Assembly: GCF_014385195.1 (NCBI RefSeq) | Contig: NZ_JACRTG010000011.1 | Coordinates: forward strand, 1-64,000 | Source of the DNA: Paratissierella segnis | GTDB lineage: Bacteria; Bacillota; Clostridia; Tissierellales; Tissierellaceae | Direction of reading: 5' to 3' | Length of the DNA: 64,000 bases | Shown: positions 45,321-54,000 of the stretch, piece by piece | How the letters are laid out: the number at the start of each line of letters is the position of its first letter | How positions within the stretch are numbered: position 1 is the stretch's first letter | The notes under the pieces: generated by a model | Told to the model about the DNA's origin: nothing | What the model saw: only the letters and a program-made list of their open reading frames with translations | Database searches by the model: none | Program-made: the position numbers and the translations under genes

Positions 45321-45755
45321 TTAAATACCGTCCCCTACTTTATCTTGTTCCGCAACCTTCTCAACTACCTTTTCAAACTTAATAGTCGATTTCTTACTTG
45401 ATTCCACTATGAATTTTGCCAAATCTTCCAACGTAAGAACATCTTTTTTAAAGCTACCTTCTATAATAGACATAACATTACAACCTGCCACAACCTCAAT
45501 ATCTTCATTATCGTTAGCAATTTCAGCTGCTAATTTAAATGGTGTCCCTCCCATTATATCACATATAAATAATATTTGGGAATTTGAATTTTGCTCAATT
45601 GTTTGGAACATTTTTTCCCTTAGAGATACATCATTATCATCTTCTAAAAAATCTATATAATGTAAATCTTTATTTTTACCAAGCAATAACTCTATGGTAC
45701 TTTGTAATGCAGTGCCGTATTGCCCATGCCCACAAATAATAAATATTTTATTCAT
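45321..45755 (-). CDS. PTS EIIA, mannose family
   Basis: A 144-residue cytoplasmic phosphocarrier of the mannose/sorbose PTS. The phospho-His is His10 in IFIICGHGQYG, and ICDIMGGTPFKLA is the family core. It accepts phosphate from HPr and hands it to the EIIB encoded upstream. Its gene is two bases after EIID. The short C-terminal tail with EKVVEKVAEQ is extra to the fold. Confidence 0.94.
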   Translation of the reverse strand: MNKIFIICGHGQYGTALQSTIELLLGKNKDLHYIDFLEDDNDVSLREKMFQTIEQNSNSQILFICDIMGGTPFKLAAEIANDNEDIEVVAGCNVMSIIEGSFKKDVLTLEDLAKFIVESSKKSTIKFEKVVEKVAEQDKVGDGI

Positions 45756-45757
45756 TT

Positions 45758-46561
45758 TTATAAGATTCCCAATAGTGATAATAATATAGCCAATCCAAAT
45801 GTAATCAATATCAAAACTGTTGGATTAACCTTCTTATTCTTTAACAGGTAGTACATACCCATAGTATAACCAAAGGGTAAAATATTTGGGAATATTTTAT
45901 CAAAGAAATCTGATTGTATGGAGACTACATTGTTTGCTGAGATTGCTATTTCTGCTATTACATCAATACTGACAAAGGACGCTATTAGCCCTCCCACAAC
46001 GGTTACACCTAAAATCGTAGCGGATTTGGAAATTGCTTGAGACCTCTCCTGCAAGCTGCCGATTGCTTTAGTTCCTAAATTATATCCCAGACGAGTTATA
46101 GGTATTCTGGCAATAAACAAAGCAAGATACACCACAAAGAAAATTATTGGGCCTAAAACGTTCCCTTGTGAAGCAAATGATGCGCTAATTCCAGCTACTA
46201 TTGGCAATAATGTGAACCAGAGTATTGCATCTCCAATTCCGGCTAAAGGACCAAATAAAGCAATCTTTAACCCTCTAATCAATCCTCTGTCTTCATTATT
46301 TTCCTCTAATGAAAGCAACATACCCATTAAAAACCCAACTAAAACTGGATGCGTATTAATAAATTCTGTATTGTCAGTCATTGCTGCAGATAGCCCTTCT
46401 TTATCATCCTTATAAATTTTCTTTAATGCAGGTAACATTGATAATGTCCAACCACCGGCCTGCATTCTTTCATAGTTAAAGCTGGATTGCAACAATACAT
46501 TTCTGATGCCTAAGTCGGTTATATCTTTTTTTGTTAAAACCTTAGTCTTAGATTCCGTCAC
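45758..46561 (-). CDS. PTS EIID, mannose family
   Basis: About 267 residues forming the D membrane subunit. The YERMQAGGWTLSMLPAL and EFINTHPVLVGFLMGM...GLIRGLKIALFGPLAGIGDAI segments are the family signatures; several hydrophobic helices follow. A frame opens at 46618, but GGGGGAG lies 9 bases before GTG 46561 (an ATG at 46570 directly touches the site), so GTG is preferred. It overlaps the EIIC gene by 14 bases, showing coupled translation of the membrane pair. Confidence 0.94.
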   Translation of the reverse strand: MTESKTKVLTKKDITDLGIRNVLLQSSFNYERMQAGGWTLSMLPALKKIYKDDKEGLSAAMTDNTEFINTHPVLVGFLMGMLLSLEENNEDRGLIRGLKIALFGPLAGIGDAILWFTLLPIVAGISASFASQGNVLGPIIFFVVYLALFIARIPITRLGYNLGTKAIGSLQERSQAISKSATILGVTVVGGLIASFVSIDVIAEIAISANNVVSIQSDFFDKIFPNILPFGYTMGMYYLLKNKKVNPTVLILITFGLAILLSLLGIL

Positions 46562-47327
46562 TATAATCATCTCCCCCTTTTTGAACTGCGGGTGAACTCT
46601 TAGAGTTAAAATAATCAATTAGAGCTATAGCTGTACCTATCAGTGCCACCGGTAACAAATTGGAATATTGAATAAATGAAGCAAACAAGAAACCAATTAA
46701 TAAATAGGGTATATATTGTTTTTTGAGCATTACCTTAAGCAGCATACCAAATCCAACGGCAGGGAGCAACCCACCTGCTACTTCAAAACCATGGGTTAAC
46801 CATTCAGGCATGGAATTTACCAACGCCCTCATAGCATCTTGAGCTACATAAGTGCTTAAAAATACAACTATCCCATAGGTTATAGCCACAATAAACATTG
46901 GTATAAGATTAATTCTGGTAAATGCTTTTGTATCTCCTTCCGCTGCATATTTGTCTGATTTAACCATAAATAGTGAAAATGTAGAGTAATAAAATAGTAA
47001 AATGTATTGCATTAAAAAACTAAAAGGCAGTGCTAATCCAATAGATGTCTCAGGCGCAGTCTTTGTAGTATATGCTATTACTGTTGTCATAATTCCGGCT
47101 AATACCGGATTTGGAGGCTGAGTCCCCCCTGCAGGCGTTAACCCTGCAAATGCTAATTCTGTCAATCCTCCTGCCAGCAATCCAAGCTTTAGGTCCCCAA
47201 GGATTAGACCCGTCAATGTAGATACAATAATTGGTCTAAAGATAAATAAACCTTCCAACCAAAAGTCTATACCTACAATGACAGCCATCAAAGATAATAA
47301 AATACCTTGTCCTAAACTAATGTCCAT
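46548..47327 (-). CDS. PTS EIIC, mannose family
   Basis: A 259-residue sugar channel subunit with several membrane segments. The family region GLILGDLKLGLLAGGLTELAFAGLTPAGGTQPPNPVLAG is unmistakable. The ATG follows AAAGGAGGG. It forms the transporter together with EIID. Substrate specificity is set here, but cannot be read from sequence; the aga-type neighbours point to galactosamine or N-acetylgalactosamine. Confidence 0.95.
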   Translation of the reverse strand: MDISLGQGILLSLMAVIVGIDFWLEGLFIFRPIIVSTLTGLILGDLKLGLLAGGLTELAFAGLTPAGGTQPPNPVLAGIMTTVIAYTTKTAPETSIGLALPFSFLMQYILLFYYSTFSLFMVKSDKYAAEGDTKAFTRINLIPMFIVAITYGIVVFLSTYVAQDAMRALVNSMPEWLTHGFEVAGGLLPAVGFGMLLKVMLKKQYIPYLLIGFLFASFIQYSNLLPVALIGTAIALIDYFNSKSSPAVQKGGDDYSDGI

Positions 47328-47343
47328 AATGAAATTCCCTCCT

Positions 47344-47817
47344 TTAATCTATATATTCTATTGCATCACCAGGTACATCCTGGATAAATACATTGATGCC
47401 TTTTGATTTTATATAATGTAAGTCTTCCAGGTCTTTTTCATCTACATATACCTTTTTGCTAATTTGATGTTTGCCTTTATTAAAATGCATGTTGCCAACG
47501 TTTACATCTTTTATAGGAACTCCTCCATCAACTAATTGCCTAATTACCGCCGGAGTTTTGCATATAATAAATATCTTCTGGGACGGAGAAGCCTTGTGAA
47601 TAATATCAATAGTATGTTCCACAGTAAAAAACCTAATACCGGCACCCGAAGACTCAACAACCATAGACATTAATTGTTGCTGCAGCTTCTCATTAGCAGC
47701 TTGATCATCAACTACTACTAATAAATTTGCACCAACAGAAGTCAGCCATACAACTCCCACCTGCCCATGAACTAATCTATTGTCAATACGAGCTAATAAA
47801 ATATTTGGACCTTCCAT
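47344..47817 (-). CDS. PTS EIIB, mannose family
   Basis: A 157-residue cytoplasmic subunit that transfers phosphate to the incoming sugar. The phospho-His is His17 in ARIDNRLVHGQV; the CKTPAVIRQLVDGGVPIKDVNVG segment follows the family. The ATG follows GGGGTGA. It lies 60 bases after the PfkB kinase gene and 16 bases before EIIC. Confidence 0.95.
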   Translation of the reverse strand: MEGPNILLARIDNRLVHGQVGVVWLTSVGANLLVVVDDQAANEKLQQQLMSMVVESSGAGIRFFTVEHTIDIIHKASPSQKIFIICKTPAVIRQLVDGGVPIKDVNVGNMHFNKGKHQISKKVYVDEKDLEDLHYIKSKGINVFIQDVPGDAIEYID

Positions 47818-47877
47818 AATTAATCACCCCTATAAATTTATTCAAATTTATAAATTTTTATTCCTTTAACGCCCTAT

Positions 47878-48825
47878 TTAATTCCTCAGTATAGAGCCAG
47901 ATAACTTCTCTATTACTATTTCTCCAATAATATCACTTAGATTATCATGGTTAACTTTCCCCGTTTCATGTTCCATGGCATTTGAGGTGCCACAAGCAGT
48001 TCCTAATTTTAGCATATCTTCAAAGCTTAAATTCCTATTTAATCCTACAGCAAGCCCGGCTATCATTGAATCTCCAGATCCTACAGAATTTACAAGTTCA
48101 ATTGGGGGCACCCTTACTCTGTACATATTGCCCTTATAAAATACAATTGAACCTTGACCGCCTAAAGAAATAACTACTATTTCAATATTTTTATCAAGTA
48201 AATAATTTGAGGCTTTGATTATGCTTTTCTCATCTGCGATGGATATCCCGGTCAATTTTTCTAATTCGTATTTATTGGGCTTTATCAAATAAGGACTGGC
48301 TTCAACCCCATATCGTAATGCATCTCCACTGGAGTCAAGAATAAATCTTTTCCCCTTATCTTTTGCTAATTTGATTAACTGTTTATATGTATCAATTGGG
48401 ATCCCATCCGGTAAGCTGCCTGAAGCGCATATGATATCAACTCCGTCTAATAACCTATCATACAAAGCTATAAAATTGTTAAAATTTTTTTTTGAAATAT
48501 ACGGGCCTTTTTCTAATATCTCAGTTTGACTACCATCATCTGAAATAATTGCTATGCAGCTTCTATTTTCTCCTTCAATTGGGATAAATACATGATTTAT
48601 TCCAATACCATTCAAATTTTCTTCAATAAATCTTCCGGAATATCCTCCTAAAAATCCTGTTGCCAGAACATCTTCATTAAAACTTTTAATCGCTCTTGTA
48701 ACGTTTAGTCCCTTCCCTCCAGCTGTATATTGGTAGTTTGAAGTTTTATATATATTTCCTTTTTCAAAATTCTCAACATTATACCGCCTATCAATAGAAG
48801 GATTCAAAGTTATGGTCAATATCAT
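47878..48825 (-). CDS. PfkB-family sugar-phosphate kinase (1-phosphofructokinase/tagatose-6-phosphate kinase type)
   Basis: A 315-residue kinase with the N-terminal AGGKGLNVTRAIKSF and the C-terminal active site VGSGDSMIAGLAVG, whose Asp is catalytic. FruK and LacC belong to this group. With AgaS and a class II aldolase as neighbours, it most likely phosphorylates tagatose-6-phosphate to tagatose-1,6-bisphosphate. It overlaps the aldolase gene by 4 bases. Fructose-1-phosphate as substrate cannot be excluded from sequence alone. Confidence 0.93.
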   Translation of the reverse strand: MILTITLNPSIDRRYNVENFEKGNIYKTSNYQYTAGGKGLNVTRAIKSFNEDVLATGFLGGYSGRFIEENLNGIGINHVFIPIEGENRSCIAIISDDGSQTEILEKGPYISKKNFNNFIALYDRLLDGVDIICASGSLPDGIPIDTYKQLIKLAKDKGKRFILDSSGDALRYGVEASPYLIKPNKYELEKLTGISIADEKSIIKASNYLLDKNIEIVVISLGGQGSIVFYKGNMYRVRVPPIELVNSVGSGDSMIAGLAVGLNRNLSFEDMLKLGTACGTSNAMEHETGKVNHDNLSDIIGEIVIEKLSGSILRN

Positions 48826-49676
48826 ATTCTGTTCCTACTTCCACAGATGTTAATTTTTTCTTTAACTACATTTTTTGCTATTTCTTTAGCAGGACTTAAA
48901 TAATTACGGGGATCATCGGCGTCAGGATTTTCTTTAAAGTATTTTTTAATCGCTTCTGCAAATTGTATTTTTATTTCTGTTGCAATATTTACTTTACATA
49001 TTCCGTATTGAATAGCTTTCTTTATATTTTCTTCACTAATACCCGAAGCACCATGAAGTACCAAAGGTACGTCAATTATTTTATTCATTTTTATAAGCCT
49101 ATCGAAGTCCAGTTTAGGTTCTAATTTATAAATCCCATGTGCAGTACCTATGGCTACCGCCAAAGAATCTACACCTGTTTTTTTAACAAATTCTAAAGCC
49201 ATAATTGGGTCTGTCAAAAGAGCATCTCTTTTGTTAATTACTATTTCTTCTTCCTGCCCCCATATATGCCCTAACTCTGATTCTACAGATACACCCAATT
49301 TATGTGCAAAATCCACCATTATCTTTGTATTGTTGATGTTTGTATCAAAATCCTCCATTGAGGAATCTATCATAACAGACTTATATCCTCCCTTAATACA
49401 ATTCTTTAAAAAATCTATATCCGTACAATGGTCTAAATGAAGAGCTATAGGAATTTTATATTTTTTAGCACCGGCTTTCAAAATAGCCACAAGATATTCT
49501 AGTCCGGCATAATTGACAGTACCGGGAGTTGTAGCAATAATCACCGGAGACTTCATCTCCCACGCACCTTCTATAACTGCCTGAATAGTTTCCAAATTGT
49601 GTACATTAAATGCAGGAACTGCATATTGATTCTTTTTGGCATCTAAAAGTAACTCCTTGTTTGATACGATATCCAT
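48822..49676 (-). CDS. Class II ketose-bisphosphate aldolase (tagatose type, GatY/KbaY-like)
   Basis: About 284 residues. It splits tagatose-1,6- (or fructose-1,6-) bisphosphate into dihydroxyacetone phosphate and glyceraldehyde-3-phosphate. Zinc ligands lie in ALHLDHCTD, VESELGHI and IGTAHGIYK, and LHGASGISEE is also present. The start is ATG 49676 behind AAGGGG; an upstream frame from 49712 would overlap agaS. The gene begins 4 bases after agaS. Context makes it the D-tagatose-bisphosphate aldolase of the amino-sugar pathway. Confidence 0.93.
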   Translation of the reverse strand: MDIVSNKELLLDAKKNQYAVPAFNVHNLETIQAVIEGAWEMKSPVIIATTPGTVNYAGLEYLVAILKAGAKKYKIPIALHLDHCTDIDFLKNCIKGGYKSVMIDSSMEDFDTNINNTKIMVDFAHKLGVSVESELGHIWGQEEEIVINKRDALLTDPIMALEFVKKTGVDSLAVAIGTAHGIYKLEPKLDFDRLIKMNKIIDVPLVLHGASGISEENIKKAIQYGICKVNIATEIKIQFAEAIKKYFKENPDADDPRNYLSPAKEIAKNVVKEKINICGSRNRI

Positions 49677-49680
49677 ATAG

Positions 49681-50856
49681 TCATTCCCCTTTATAATTAT
49701 AAATAGTGACACCTTTAACTACTCTATTAACCAATCCATATGGATTAGGGTTATCAGGTTCAACCTTTAACTTAACAGAAGATTTTAATGCAAATATTTG
49801 TGCATACAATATATAGAGTAAAGATAACAAGCTTTTATTTTTGATATCGTTTTCATCGTCTGTAAGATAAAAGTTGTAATCAGATGCAATCTCAATTTCT
49901 TCCCTGTATTTACTTGTTATTGAAATTACCCTATGAGCTCCTTTATCATTATAGAGCTCATTGAGCAAATCCAGCTCATATTTTCTGGAATACTCGTCAT
50001 CTGATATATAAATAAAAACTAGAGTCCTATCATTTAACATTGATTTAGGACCATGTCTAAAACCCAATGGTGTCTCGCTTAAAGTAATTACCTTTCCCCT
50101 AGTCAATTCTAAAAGTTTTAGTCCGCTTTCTTTAGAAAGACCGTATAGACTACCGGAACCTAGATAAACTACTCTTTCAAAATCTATATCCAGTAATTGA
50201 TCTACGTTCATATATTTATTTTCTAATATATCTCTACCTAAATCAATCATTTTGAATATCTGAGTCTTATTTTTCTCAAAACATTCCATATCAAAGATTA
50301 AAGAAGCTACTAGTGTCATACATGAAAAACTGCTAGTCATGGCAAATCCTTTATCATTGGATTCTTCCGGCATGATTAGATGTAATACTTTTTCATCATT
50401 CTTGGATATGTTTATTAATTCCCCTTCCTCATTACAAGTGATAATAATATGATTTACATCATCTATAAGTACATTAGCAAGATCATATGCGGCAATACTT
50501 TCAGGGCTATTTCCTGAACGAGCAAAGGATACCAAAAGTGTAGGAATATCTTTTTTAAGATAATCCTGAGGATTAGCAACTATATCGGTGGTAGGAATTG
50601 ATTCAAATATATAATTTTTTTTACTATTTAACTCCGGCGTAATAATATCACCTATATAAGCAGAAGTTCCGGCACCTGAGAATATCACTCTGATATTATT
50701 TTTATTTAAATTTTCATTAATAAATTTTTCTATGATTGTCTTCTGTTTCTCAATGGTAGCCAAACACTCACTCCAAATCTCCGGTTGCTGATAAATCTCT
50801 TTAGCAGTATTAAAACCATTCATCTTCTTCCAATTATCCACACTTAAACCAAACAT
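49681..50856 (-). CDS. agaS: AgaS-type galactosamine-6-phosphate deaminase/isomerase
   Basis: A 391-residue protein with two SIS domains. FSGAGTSAYIGDI and VSFARSGNSPESIAAYDLA form the first phosphate site; LGSGSLYGLSKESGLKLLELTRGKV and ETPLGFRHGPKSMLNDRTLV form the second, the latter typical of AgaS. It converts galactosamine-6-phosphate to tagatose-6-phosphate plus ammonia. It is the first structural gene of the operon. There is no agaA (GalNAc-6-P deacetylase) in the window, so the operon may use galactosamine directly or borrow a deacetylase elsewhere. Confidence 0.93.
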   Translation of the reverse strand: MFGLSVDNWKKMNGFNTAKEIYQQPEIWSECLATIEKQKTIIEKFINENLNKNNIRVIFSGAGTSAYIGDIITPELNSKKNYIFESIPTTDIVANPQDYLKKDIPTLLVSFARSGNSPESIAAYDLANVLIDDVNHIIITCNEEGELINISKNDEKVLHLIMPEESNDKGFAMTSSFSCMTLVASLIFDMECFEKNKTQIFKMIDLGRDILENKYMNVDQLLDIDFERVVYLGSGSLYGLSKESGLKLLELTRGKVITLSETPLGFRHGPKSMLNDRTLVFIYISDDEYSRKYELDLLNELYNDKGAHRVISITSKYREEIEIASDYNFYLTDDENDIKNKSLLSLLYILYAQIFALKSSVKLKVEPDNPNPYGLVNRVVKGVTIYNYKGE

Positions 50857-50873
50857 TCAATCACTCCTTCTTG

Positions 50874-50901
50874 TGGTAATGTCATAGTGTTGTCATTACC
50901 A
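50874..50901. promoter_or_regulatory. Inverted repeat before agaS, candidate GntR operator
   Basis: TGGTAATG (50874-50881) and CATTACCA (50894-50901) are perfect 8-base arms around a 12-base gap that repeats TGTCAT. They lie just upstream of the agaS start, and TGGTA half-sites also form the palindrome at 51674-51687. Confidence 0.55.
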
Positions 50902-50913
50902 GTATATTAAAAA

Positions 50914-51642
50914 TTATTTTTTAAGTATAACAGAATATTTAAATCTATCACCTCTTGCCACACTCTTTGTATATTCAACTACACTCTCCGTCTCATATGT
51001 TGTTCTTTCTATCATCATGCTTGGTAAATGTAAAGAGTATTTCAATAGTTTTGCCTCGTTATCCCTTGTAACAACAGTTTGGAAGGTTTCCTCTGCAGAA
51101 GTGATGGAAACACCATATAACTTAGAAAATATATCGTACATTGGGTTTTCTTCAAGTAGTTCTTTTGTTAACCCGGGAAATCTGGAACAAGGCACATAAC
51201 TGGTTTCCAACATCATCGGTTCATTATCTGCTAATCTCAGCCTCGTGAAGATGTAGACCTTATCACCTATATTTAACCTCATTTTTTTAGCCAATTTTTC
51301 GTTGGTATTTATAATATCAAAATCTAATACCATAGACGATGGTGTTTTCCCTAGTTTTTTCATCTCTTCAGTAAAACTGTAAAATTTTAATAAATTTTGT
51401 TTAAACATTTTAGGGGAAATATATGTACCTTTGCCATGTAACCTATAAATATATCCCTCTTTTTCTAGTTCTTGGATTGCTTGTCTAACAGTTGAGCGGC
51501 TAATGTCATACGTATCACATAACTCACGCTCAGATGGAAGTTGATCATCTTCCTTTAGATTTCCTTCTTCAATCATCTCGACAATTATATCCATAAGCTG
51601 TGAATATAACGGCATACGATTTTGTTTATCTATAGTTCTCAA
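50914..51642 (-). CDS. GntR-family regulator with UTRA domain (HutC subfamily, aga-type)
   Basis: About 242 residues. A winged helix (about 8-75; PLYSQLMDIIVEMIEEGNLK..., CDTYDISRSTVRQAIQELEKEGYIYRLHGKGTYI) is followed by a UTRA effector domain (about 90-240), the type that senses phosphosugars or amino sugars in NagR/AgaR-like regulators. A frame opens at 51660, but GAGGTG with TTG at 51642 about 10 bases on is preferred. It is upstream of agaS in the same direction, separated by a small gap holding one operator; another lies upstream of its own start. It probably controls itself and the operon. Confidence 0.9.
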   Translation of the reverse strand: MRTIDKQNRMPLYSQLMDIIVEMIEEGNLKEDDQLPSERELCDTYDISRSTVRQAIQELEKEGYIYRLHGKGTYISPKMFKQNLLKFYSFTEEMKKLGKTPSSMVLDFDIINTNEKLAKKMRLNIGDKVYIFTRLRLADNEPMMLETSYVPCSRFPGLTKELLEENPMYDIFSKLYGVSITSAEETFQTVVTRDNEAKLLKYSLHLPSMMIERTTYETESVVEYTKSVARGDRFKYSVILKK

Positions 51643-51673
51643 TGTAAAATTGCACCTCAATATCTAATTATAT

Positions 51674-51687
51674 GTGGTACGTACCAC
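51674..51687. promoter_or_regulatory. Perfect palindrome, candidate operator of the aga GntR regulator
   Basis: GTGGTACGTACCAC is a perfect 14-base inverted repeat 31 bases upstream of the GntR start. Its TGGTA/TACCA half-sites recur before agaS. HutC-type regulators bind such sites, so autoregulation is likely. Confidence 0.65.
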
Positions 51688-51791
51688 TGATATAAGTGTA
51701 TAACATACTGAAATTAATGTCAAGGCAAATTTTCAAATTTTGTGATTACCTTTTGATAATGTCTCCTTATAATTTCTTATAGCATAACCCT

Positions 51792-51848
51792 AAAAGCGGA
51801 GATCCTTCGTTGCACTCAAGGATGACGTAAGCAGTGCATTGTGAATTG
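51792..51848. repeat. Intergenic repeat block shared with 36321-36443
   Basis: The word AAAAGCGGAGATCCTTCG (51792-51809) is identical to 36321-36338, and GTGCATTGTGAATTG (51834-51848) to 36420-36434. Between them lies a small hairpin ATCCTTCG...AAGGAT followed by GACG. The remainder of the 51643-51853 gap shows no gene. Confidence 0.75.
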
Positions 51849-51853
51849 AACAT

Positions 51854-52807
51854 TTAACTAACCTTATTTTTACCTATTCCTTTGGATTTATATAATTTTT
51901 CATCAGCTCTTTGAAACATGTTTTCTGCTTTTCCTACTTCATTAAAAGAAGAAACTCCCATACTAACTGTAACCTGTATTTCATTATCCATAAATCGGAT
52001 TGGATTCTTTGCTATACTAGTACGTAGCTTTTCTGCGACTGTCCTTGCACCATCTAATTCCGTGTCATATAAAATAATTGCAAATTCATCTCCGCCGTAT
52101 CTAAAACATTTATCACTGGATCTAACTCTTTTAGCAATCGTTTTCCCAACATGTGCTATAGTATAATCTCCCATTAAATGCCCATATTTGTCATTTATAT
52201 TTTTAAAGTTATCAATATCTAATAAAATGAGTGAAAAACCATTTGTTTGGCATATTTTTTCTCTTCTTTTATATAATTCAAATGTTTTATTCAATTCTTC
52301 AAAAAAATATCCTTGATTATAAAGTCCGGATAGGCTGTCCTTTACTGATAATTCTTTTAATTTTTGATTTGCTTCTTCTAATTTCTTATTGACTAGCTTG
52401 AGTTCTTCTTCAGCATTTTTTAATGAAGTTATATCCCTTGATGTTCCCCAAGTTCCAATAATATTACCTTCTTTATCATATAGCGGATACTTTGATGCAG
52501 AAAGCCACATAGTGCTCCCATCAGGTCTAATCAGCTTTTCAACGGTGCCTAAAATCGGGATTTCTGTTGCCATTATTTCCTGCTCAATATCATAAGCCTG
52601 CTGAGCAAAATCTCTGGGAAAATAATCAAAATCAGATTTCCCTATTACCATCTCCGGGTCATCAACCCCCCAAAGTAAAGAATGAGCCCTGCTGCTAAAT
52701 AAAATTCTGGAGAATTTGTCCTTAAAGTAAAATGTATCTTGCGAATTATTCATTATAGTATTAATAATATCAAATTCATTAATATCTATATTTCCATACT
52801 TCATCAC
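51854..52807 (-). CDS. PAS-GGDEF diguanylate cyclase
   Basis: A 317-residue soluble cyclase making cyclic di-GMP from GTP. A PAS domain (about 10-125; FYFKDKFSRILFSSRAHSLLWG, RPDGSTMWLSASKYPLYDKEG with a PAC part) precedes a coiled-coil linker and GGDEF domain (about 155-315). The active site is GGDEF at about 236-240 and an intact inhibitory I-site RSSD lies exactly five residues upstream, so it should be feedback-inhibited. No membrane segment or EAL domain is seen. A gap with repeats lies downstream. Target pathway unknown. Confidence 0.95.
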   Translation of the reverse strand: MMKYGNIDINEFDIINTIMNNSQDTFYFKDKFSRILFSSRAHSLLWGVDDPEMVIGKSDFDYFPRDFAQQAYDIEQEIMATEIPILGTVEKLIRPDGSTMWLSASKYPLYDKEGNIIGTWGTSRDITSLKNAEEELKLVNKKLEEANQKLKELSVKDSLSGLYNQGYFFEELNKTFELYKRREKICQTNGFSLILLDIDNFKNINDKYGHLMGDYTIAHVGKTIAKRVRSSDKCFRYGGDEFAIILYDTELDGARTVAEKLRTSIAKNPIRFMDNEIQVTVSMGVSSFNEVGKAENMFQRADEKLYKSKGIGKNKVS

Positions 52808-52945
52808 ATTATCCCCTATCAGAAAATTCCAAATACTATTATTTCAACTATATAGTATCAAATAATTCCTATCCGTACAACATATTATAAAGGTTTAAAA
52901 AATAATTTGTACCATATATCAGATGTATATTTATATAAATTAAAA

Positions 52946-52969
52946 ACATTCCCAAAAAATTGAGAATGT
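52946..52969 (-). terminator. Terminator after the DMT transporter gene
   Basis: ACATTCTCAA and TTGGGAATGT (minus strand) pair with one G-T wobble and a TTTT loop, followed by TTTTTAATTT. It lies 41 bases beyond the stop at 53010. Confidence 0.7.
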
Positions 52970-53009
52970 CATAATTTACTATAGCTTGTAATATCCAAAA
53001 TCTTTAAAA

Positions 53010-53915
53010 CTATTCAAAAAATCCAAGTATAAATATGCCTACCATAACCATTGCAATAATTAAATATTGTTTCGGAAGAAGTTTTTCTTTTAAGAATATC
53101 CTCCCAAGAAGAACCGATACTATACTATAGCTTGCAATCATAGGTGCTGCTACTACAGAATTAGTATTCAATGCATAAACATAAAAATATTGTCCTGCAG
53201 TCTCAAATATTGCTGCTAGAGCTTTATCTTTTTCCTTTAAAAGTGTAAATTTTTCTTTTTTTACAATCGTAATAAAGATAAGTGAAATAATTCCACAGAC
53301 AAGAAAAGTAAGTTCATAGGAGATCAAGGCTTCTTCAGGGGTCATTAGGCTGCTCAGATATACATCATCCAAAAATGTGCCTAAAGCATCAATGATTGCA
53401 TATAGTATCGGAAAAATAAGTGCCATAGCGCCTAGCTTATATTTTAAATCTATATGAATATTGTCTTGTTTTTGCTCTTCTTCGGCAAGTTTCCTTTCAA
53501 TTACCGCAATTGCTATAAGCCCAATAGTTATTAGGATAATCCCAAACAATTGCCAAGCATTCATCCTCTTTTTTAACACTGCAAATGCTAAAATTCCAGC
53601 CATTGCTCCAGAAGTATTGCTTACAGGCGAACTTATGGAAACTTCCAAATATCTTAACCCGACGTAACCTAATGTCATGGAAAGTATATACATTGAAGAA
53701 ACAGGTAAATATTTTATAATGTTAACAGGATTATACTGCCAATTCATCTTATAAAGCTCAAAAAATGCCTGAATTCCCATGATTAAACCAACCATTACAA
53801 CGATTCTCAAGTGACTATATCTATCGTTAGGATCTGTGCCTTTCTTGTAATAAAGATCTGCTATGCCCCATAATAAAATTGTCATTACTGCAGATGTGTA
53901 CCATGAAAATATCAT
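53010..53915 (-). CDS. DMT-superfamily (EamA-like) transporter
   Basis: A 301-residue permease with ten predicted membrane segments in two EamA repeats; hydrophilic linkers include the ERKLAEEEQKQDN stretch near the middle. The first repeat ends with SISSPVSNTSGAMAGILA, and the second has ETAGQYFYVYALNTNSVVAAPMIASYSIVSVLLG, the usual motif where helices pack. Members export metabolites or import substrates; the substrate cannot be read. It stands alone. Confidence 0.85.
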   Translation of the reverse strand: MIFSWYTSAVMTILLWGIADLYYKKGTDPNDRYSHLRIVVMVGLIMGIQAFFELYKMNWQYNPVNIIKYLPVSSMYILSMTLGYVGLRYLEVSISSPVSNTSGAMAGILAFAVLKKRMNAWQLFGIILITIGLIAIAVIERKLAEEEQKQDNIHIDLKYKLGAMALIFPILYAIIDALGTFLDDVYLSSLMTPEEALISYELTFLVCGIISLIFITIVKKEKFTLLKEKDKALAAIFETAGQYFYVYALNTNSVVAAPMIASYSIVSVLLGRIFLKEKLLPKQYLIIAMVMVGIFILGFFE

Positions 53916-54000
53916 TTTTTCCTCCTCATTATGCCACTGTTATTTGCAATTCACTTTAATATTTTATGATACAATCCCTATAACTGCAAGCTTTTTATAA

